A DNA stretch of 64,000 nucleotides from assembly GCA_019321725.1 (NCBI GenBank), contig CM033107.1:19273445-19337444 (forward strand). Direction: 5' to 3'. Under the pieces are notes generated by a model. It searched no databases, was not told the DNA's origin, and worked only from the letters and a program-made list of their open reading frames with translations. Both the position numbers and the translations under genes were made by a program. Of this stretch, positions 57,901 through 64,000 are shown piece by piece. How positions within the stretch are numbered: position 1 is the first letter of the stretch; each line of letters begins with the position of its first letter. The DNA is from Paulownia fortunei (taxonomy: Eukaryota; Streptophyta; Magnoliopsida; Lamiales; Paulowniaceae).

Positions 57901-60900
57901 TGTAGCATAAGAACACGGGAGTATAGACCAAAAATAACTGGATATTTATAACAAAAAGTAGTCGATTTTTTTTATTTTTTTTTTGCATCAGCTTCAGTTT
58001 TACAGTTAATATCTGGGAACTGGAATTTGAAGATAAATTTATTTTTCTAACTTTAGTACAACTTTATTAGAACAGGGATCAAGTAAGAAATTAATCAGTT
58101 TTTAACTTCTTTTGGTTCTACCAAAATCTATGGGATAGGAGGGAAGGTTGTAAGGTGTGAATTGTGATGTTCAAGCACATTTATATTCCATTAGTTATAC
58201 AAAGACAGAAGCATAATGTCTGAGTTATGTTACAACTAATAATAGTTGACCCCTACAAGCACGCTATCAGCCGCAAAAGAAGATATTTTCCAAAAACTTA
58301 CGTGGACAAGAAATGAATTAGCCCTCAACGCCCATATATTGCTCAATTTGATTCAATGACTAATAATCAAGTAAAATTATTCACAATAACACTGATGACA
58401 AAATCATTCACTAAGTATTTCATGAACTCACAAAAGACAATAATATTTTACTCATATGAGTTGGAATAGGTTCAGCAGACAAAACTGAAATGGACCTTTC
58501 AGATGGACAGTCACAAATTAAAGCTTCAAAGAGCAACACATTCCTCGTACAGAGTGGAACAGGTATCTTTTAGCTTACAAAACCATTTATCATACAAGAT
58601 TTGAGCAACAACTTTATACTACACAAACATAACTATAATAAGGAACTTACGGATCTAGCAGGCTCAGACTTCGTCCGCTCCATCCTTTCGTTGGGCTGGA
58701 AGCTACCATTGCTATTAGTACAGCCAAAACAGCACAGCAAACTATCCTGAATAATGGAAATAAATAATGAGCAAACGGAGAAAATTTTAAGTCTACAGAC
58801 TGTCCTACATAAATTTTAACAATTTTTCCACATACAAACTGTCTCTTATCCTTTTAGTCCACATGACTGACTGAAATGCAATAAAAATTGAGGAAAGAAG
58901 TACTACTACAACGAAAGAGGGATACTTTAGCTCCTTTAGCTCTCATTAACAAGAACACTGTGACACAATGAATACTACTAGAACATACACTAATTGCGGT
59001 TAACCAAGTGATGCTTTATTTTCATTACTGTCCATTTAATACATTAATGATTAACTAGAAATTAGAGAAGAGAGAAGCTTACAGCCCAACTGATACAACA
59101 AGAGTAACTGCTACTTTGAACATTTGGGGCGTGAGAATTCCTTTGATATAATAAACAACAGCCACAACATGTATAATGATGAAGACCTGAGAATAATCAT
59201 CAGAAAAACCAAGCTTAATAAACTGACATCCAACATCTACATGTGTGTCATCACTAACAATAAAGCAAAGCTAACCACATGAAACATGTATGTTTATTAC
59301 AAGAAAGTTTGAATTTGATTTTCTTCGCTCCCAACATTATTAATTCATGTTGACCCCCATTCACAACAAAACGTGCCCTTTATATCAAGAGGGCAAGTCG
59401 TAAACTTTCTTGCACTTTATTTTATGCATTCATCTGTAGTCAGGATAATTTAACTTTGCAATATAATTTACAAGATCACCCTTTTTGACAAAAGAATCAA
59501 ACAAATAAGATTGATGCCGAGTCAGAATGACATCACAGATTTGGTGTTCTAGGGGTAGCTCATCGGCCCAGTCGACAGCCTTGTTATTCATTTAATTTTT
59601 ATTTTTATTTTTTTCCATTGAAAAGAATACAAGTGGCTCTCATAATCTGGACATGATTTTAGCTGAAACCTGGTGCCATTTCAGCACATATACAGAAGGC
59701 TTAAATATCCACAGAATTTACATATTTTATTGGTGGATCCCCTGATGGATCTAAGACTTACAAATTTATGCTAGAAGAAGAAAACAAGGAAGAACATCTC
59801 AAAGCATCAATACAGATCATTATGGCAAAGTTGGCGAGTTTAGGGGTTTCTTGGCAATTTTATCAACTAGGGGATTTTAGTAATTTGCTGAAACCAGTAA
59901 ATTTTAGTATTTTTTTTCACGCCCCAAGCCCATGGGATGGAAGCTAGCACGTGAGACTCCAGCAAAGTGGCCTCTAGCAGCAATTATTTCCCACTCATCC
60001 TAGTTTTCGAAAAACTAGTTAACCCAAGTTGCTAAAAGAGTATATTGTACCTACTTACATACCAATGTGAACATGCTCCCACAATCTATGTAGAACATCA
60101 TAAACACCCCCATTGGACGCACGATGTCCTCATAGAATTCCTTCCACAATTTAGGACCGCTCCTTATATAAATCCGATCAGGCCTCTCGTGTCAATAATA
60201 CCCCGAGGTCGGCTCTAATACCATTTTGCCACGCCTAAGCGTACGAGGAACAAGCCCACAAGTGAGCATCTGGCACAATAAGCTCTGCTAGCAACTACTT
60301 CACACTCGTTCTCGCTTTTGCGAAAATAGTTTACGCAAGATGTTAAGAGTCATTGTACCCACTTACCCACAAGCGAGCATCTGGCACAATAAGCTCTGCT
60401 AGCAACTATTTCACACTAATTCTCGCTTTTACGATAATAGTTTACGCAAGATGTTAAGAGTCATTGTACCCACTTACAAATCAATCCAAACTTGCTCCAC
60501 AATTCATGTGGGACATCATAATCACCCTCAAGGACATCCAACATCTCATCGTAATCCTTCCACAATCTAGGATCGCCCTAATACACATCATAATTGGGCC
60601 TCTTGTGCCGATAGTACCCCAAGATCGGCTCTAATATATTTTTGTCACTACTTAGGCCTATGGGAATGGACCATGCAACGAGACTCCGACATAATGGACT
60701 TCTATAATAACTTAGGTTAACCATTTTCATAAAAGTGATAACAAGTGCAAAACAGTTGCTAGCGAAGCCCATTGTGTCGGAGTCTTGCTTGCGAGTCTAC
60801 ACCTCGTGAACTTAGGGTATCATTTTTTGTTAAAATTTCAATGCTTTAGATTCCTTTTCTTGTCATAAGTTGTAGATGAATTAATTATAAGACAATCCCA

Positions 60901-63340
60901 CTGAATATAAATCTTCTTATTCCTAATGTTTACTTTGCTATTTTTCAAGTAGAATTAGGTTTCAAGAAGTATATGAGCACATTGTAACTTCCCTCAACTT
61001 AAAATAAAAAATTAAAAGTTCAAACTCTTGTAATTTTTGCAACAATGAGATCCATTAAATTTCTCTAAAGAGAGAGGCCTAAGACAGATTCTAAGGCTCT
61101 ATTTGGTATTTTATTTTAATTTTTTTTCTTCTGGGAGAATATGTTCTGGAACAATGAAGAAATAAGTTGACGCATGTTTGGTTTTGTTTTGGGTGTGATT
61201 TAGAGAATAAAAATGGATGAAACTAATATTTGGTATTGTTTTATGAGAGACATTTTTCACTGTAGATTAGTGGCGTCAAATCACCTTTTTTAATGTTTTA
61301 TGTCTATTATTCTTATTAAATTGTATAACAAATATATATTATATATACGTATACTGTAATGATTGGATAATTTAGAATGCAATTGATGTGATGATTGTAT
61401 AATATAGGATTATTTATGTAATGATTGGATTATGTATATGTGTAATGTTAAAATGAAATGGCTATATGTATTTATCTAATTTCTATGATTTGATTATGCA
61501 TGTTATATTTTTTGTATACAGATAAAATAAATATAACATACAAACATATACATACGAAATACACATACTTGTATTTATACTGTTTATACACATATTATTT
61601 GTTGTATGTGTACGTATATTTTTATATGATAAATATAAATTTGTCTGTATGTGTACATATAGATGTAATTTATATCTTTGTACGTATATTTGTTTGTATT
61701 TAATTCGATGTAATTTGATAACAACAATTACACTCGAGCGTAATAATATTTTTACTACTGCAACCAAACATGGAAAGAACAAACAAGATGCAAACAAAGC
61801 GACAACTACAATAAACTAATACAAGCATTCTGCTTAAGCAAATGAAAAAAAACTAGCAAACCATTGAAAAAGGAACTTCATACGAAGGATACTGGGTTGG
61901 GGATGCAAACAAGCTTTCGAAGAAATTCAGTTCTAGCCATGATATCCATGATATGAGTCAAAGTTTCTTGAATGGAGAATTAGATGCCGTGGAACTAGTG
62001 GAGGGGAAGCCATCCAACGACTACTTTGGCCAAATTCTGACTTGGGTTTCTTAAAAGTTTTCTGTCAACTATGTAAATATATATAATTTAGGGATGATAT
62101 CTAATAAATGCACCTCTAAATAATACAAAAAGCATTGCGGAAGGGCAACAACTATTCCTTATCCAATATTTTTTTCCTTTTCTGGACTTTGTCTTGGAGG
62201 CAGGGAAAAAGAGAGAATTTACAGCGAAGTTCCACTGAGCCCCAATATCAGTAGTAGAACTTCACCAAATCATAAAATCGTTGTCGCCCTTCTTTTCTTC
62301 TACTTTCTTTCTTGCAATTTCTTCTTTCTTCCAATTCCAGCATACACTTATTCCCATCATACATTGAAACTTTATAAAGCCCATTTCTTCCAAACAACAT
62401 AAGAAACCAAATGTCCTACATCACTATTTCTCCAATAAAAAATTTCGACCCTCGATGGTTTGTTCATCGTTCTCATCCAACGCTTCATTATGTATTTATT
62501 ATTTAACCCTCACAGTTACTTGCACAATTCTAGGCTAATAAGACATCTGTTGCCCTTCCTAAAGTTATTTGCTTCTTCCAAACATCATGCTAGCGCAAAT
62601 CATGTATTTTTACAAAGAGAACATGTCTTCTTCACTTTTGACCTTGGATATACTTCAACAAACTTAAGCTAATTAGTAATGACATATAGATTTGAATTTT
62701 TTTTCTAAAGACTCTATACCCCTACAAAAGAAAAATTCCTAAATTCCACTTCAGTAATCTCTTTCAGTTTAAAAGTTCTATAAAAATTCTATTCCACAGA
62801 TAATCATAGAAAGAACCAAAGTGAAAAGTAAGTCATTGAGTTTATTAAACATTTAATAAGCATTTACCGTTGAAATGGTACTATGGCTTGTATTATGTTT
62901 CCCTTTTCTCTTTTTCACACTTTGCATGTTGACCAAGAAGAAATTAGAAGAGCTTGGAACTTGAATGATATTTCAAATACACATCAAACTACGGAAGGAA
63001 GTAGTTCAGAACTCACATATGCAACAAGTATTGTAGTATTCCAAAATTTACATCAGCTCATTTATTATAGGTACTCAAACAGAAGATAGCAAGTTAAATC
63101 TTATAAATTCTGAAAAGCATTAAACTTGCAAAGCTGATATGCAAATTCATGGCATGTGTCAACTAAAAAACCATCAATGGGAATAATAAAAACCAAAATG
63201 AGAAAGATACTAATTGATAAAAGTGCAAACAATGGCATTGGTATTCAACTTACTAAAAATGATGCAAAATGCTCTGATGTCATGACAGCATTAAAACCTA
63301 CAACAGGCACCAAAGACGCTAACAATGTTCCCAAGACAAC
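51906..63340 (-). CDS. STT3A: Oligosaccharyltransferase catalytic subunit STT3A (C-terminal part; N-terminus beyond window)
   Basis: Fourteen minus-strand exons join in frame to 530 codons: 63340-63254, 59186-59083, 58746-58651, 57712-57592, 57485-57405, 57317-57186, 57102-56881, 56227-56084, 54559-54373, 54296-54199, 53056-52977, 52887-52800, 52135-52046 and 51968-51906. STT3 transfers the lipid-linked glycan to asparagine of N-x-S/T sites in the ER lumen. Visible signatures are the SVSEHQP loop, several membrane segments, the catalytic-site [10 protein letters not shown] motif, three N-glycosylation sequons in [15 protein letters not shown], and [14 protein letters not shown], the DK-type motif. 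The charged [14 protein letters not shown] linker (exon 57102-56881) and the [19 protein letters not shown] segment fit plant STT3A (about 780 residues) better than STT3B. It ends KKNPWH. All introns seen are GT-AG. About 240 N-terminal residues lie past base 64,000. Confidence 0.95.
52207..52323 (-). other. Possible alternative terminal exon of STT3A
   Basis: Within the intron between exons 52887-52800 and 52135-52046, a good acceptor (TTTCATGCAG) is followed by 38 codons in the correct phase and a TGA at 52209-52207. Splicing to it would replace the normal C-terminus with a polar tail containing [16 protein letters not shown] and [10 protein letters not shown]. It is GC-richer than the intron around it. 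It could be a chance open frame. Confidence 0.3.
54729..54776. repeat. Alternating purine-pyrimidine block next to a GA microsatellite
   Basis: GCGCACGCGCATGCGCAC-type sequence (54729-54746) is directly followed by about 13 GA repeats (54747-54776), inside the STT3A intron 56083-54560. The first block can adopt Z-DNA under supercoiling. Confidence 0.75.
60255..60476 (-). repeat. 111-bp near-perfect tandem duplication within a TRIM-like LTR
   Basis: Bases 60255-60365 and 60366-60476 are nearly identical (CCCACAAG[TC]GAGCATCTGG at the start of each), differing at about five positions. The duplication is much younger than the surrounding TRIM-like copies. Confidence 0.85.
60680..60795. repeat. 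Inverted repeat of a TRIM-like LTR end
   Basis: The arm at 60683-60715 (GAGACTCCGACATAATGG onwards) is the inverse of 60751-60783 (to CCATTGTGTCGGAGTC). The two LTR-like pieces face each other around a short centre, as in the gypsy fold-back at 25966-26529, though the sequences are unrelated. Confidence 0.7.
61095..61790. mobile_element. Possible AT-rich MITE
   Basis: The left border reads GGCTCTATTTGGTATTTTA and the right border ends CTGCAACCAAACATGG, so imperfect inverted CTATTTGGT/ACCAAACAT words face each other around a very AT-rich interior with TATATG/GTATAT runs. No target duplication could be fixed. Low-confidence call for a non-autonomous DNA element. Confidence 0.3.
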
Positions 63341-64000
63341 CTGCAGTCGGAAAGTTAAGGTATTAATGAGCACAGTGATAGATCGGTCTAAGAAAAAACA
63401 AATATAATGTGTATCTCCAGTGTATCCAAACAAATTCACCTACTTTATAGTAAACCAGATATTATCAAATGAGCATATTACTAAGATGTAAAAATATTTG
63501 ATATCGCAAACCAAAAATCACCTACATCTTTCGCATGTAAATGAAGTGTTTCATTTGGTGAAACTTTGTGCCTCAACTAATTAAACTAGTTCTTATTATC
63601 TAGCCATTCTACCAATTATACAGATGCAATTATAAAGGGGCCCACAGAACTAAATGAGCAAACAATTAACCATATCTTGTTTAACAGCATGACAAGTACT
63701 GGTTTGGAAATCCGGATGTAAATAATCAAAACTCATGCACCTTATAGTGTCCCCAGAACCATGTGCCTATTTAGCATAATTTTCCTCAGTTACCAATACA
63801 AAGTTCAAAGCTGGTCTCTATAGACTCCATGGAAGATCACTCACAACTTTATTCTTAAGTGTGAAATTTTCTCTTCTTTAACAGCCTGATGACAATTCTC
63901 ATTTCTCGTTTACAGAAAGCAAGGGAAGCATGCCAGTCTGGTGAAACAGATATCTATACAAAGAAGTTTTGTCATAATACTCGCTTCGTACTCAGCCCAG
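63341..64000 (-). other. STT3A intron running off the window
   Basis: The preceding STT3A exon should encode the segment just before [10 protein letters not shown] could not find it up to base 64,000 on the minus strand, so the rest of the window is taken as intron. Confidence 0.6.

Larger units (their letters stand above)
59920..60795 (-). mobile_element. Cluster of TRIM-like (miniature LTR) elements
   Basis: Read on the minus strand, diverged LTR-like units alternate with short internal segments. One unit ends just before a primer site TGGTATTAGAGCC (60223-60211), similar to the TGGTATCAGAGC initiator-tRNA-Met site. The internal segment of about 110 bases leads to another LTR-like unit beginning TGATGTTCTACAT (60100 downward). 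A second set has its primer site at 60638-60627 and an LTR-like start TGATGTCCCACAT (60519 downward). The order LTR-internal-LTR-internal-LTR with shared LTRs is typical of recombined TRIM elements. No protein is encoded. TRIM assignment is inferred from layout and motifs. Confidence 0.6.
59187..63253 (-). other. Large STT3A intron (4.07 kb)
   Basis: The first intron seen is over three times longer than any other STT3A intron in the window. Its middle contains a TRIM-like repeat cluster (59920-60795) and an AT-rich stretch of possible transposon origin (about 61095-61790). From 61800 to 63253 I recognise nothing. Both splice junctions (donor GTAAGT after 63254; acceptor CAG before 59186) are canonical. 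Confidence 0.8.

Noticed and set aside
61483..61797. Frames rich in Tyr/Ile/His on both strands in the large STT3A intron
   Set aside because: They arise from TATATG/GTATAT repeats in AT-rich DNA. No coding character.
63900..64000. Candidate upstream STT3A exon at the window edge
   Set aside because: None of the three minus-strand frames reads like the expected membrane segment before VVLGTLLAS, and no suitable splice pair is seen.
1..64000. CRISPR arrays, operons, bacterial-type promoters or prokaryotic defence systems
   Set aside because: No regularly spaced repeats with spacers. Genes are intron-containing plant nuclear genes, so prokaryotic feature types do not apply.

Overview
The window is nuclear DNA of a flowering plant, probably a eudicot. 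It is AT-rich, its genes have GT-AG introns, and it carries Ty1/copia and Ty3/gypsy LTR retrotransposons of plant type plus MITE- and TRIM-like elements. Three host genes are encoded by spliced exons: a plant UNC-13/MUN-domain (DUF810) protein, a class III peroxidase very like peroxidase 64, and the oligosaccharyltransferase catalytic subunit STT3A.

Bases 1 to about 38,100 are a retrotransposon nest. A decayed OTA-clade (Athila/Tat-like) gypsy element on the + strand spans 5168-25603. Its 5' LTR was split twice by one Ty1/copia family: a solo LTR in reverse orientation (5628-7872, target duplication AATTC), and a longer element (7986-14227) whose 5' LTR is almost entirely deleted. Between its integrase and its 3' LTR the gypsy element carries an intronless, nearly full-length but broken copy of a host LOG gene (cytokinin riboside 5'-monophosphate phosphoribohydrolase) at 21713-22340. 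This looks like host gene capture by a retrotransposon and is the most notable feature. A second OTA gypsy element lies on the - strand (about 26,243-36,409). Its 3' LTR is reduced to a fold-back of two head-to-head LTR starts. It is followed by a truncated minus-strand copia fragment (36,885-38,105).

Bases 38,700 to 64,000 hold the host genes. The UNC-13-like gene (38708-44682, +) has five exons, one of them followed by a GC-AG intron. After about 3.8 kb of AT-rich intergenic DNA with microsatellites and a diverged direct repeat comes the four-exon peroxidase gene (48535-50822, +). It is convergent with STT3A (minus strand, stop at 51906), of which 14 exons (530 codons, the C-terminal two-thirds) lie in the window; the N-terminus is beyond base 64,000. 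A 4-kb STT3A intron holds a cluster of TRIM-like repeats.

The three host genes have unrelated jobs: membrane traffic, apoplastic oxidation/lignification and ER N-glycosylation. I see no operon-like relation between them. All retroelement reading frames carry stops or frameshifts, so none looks autonomous today.
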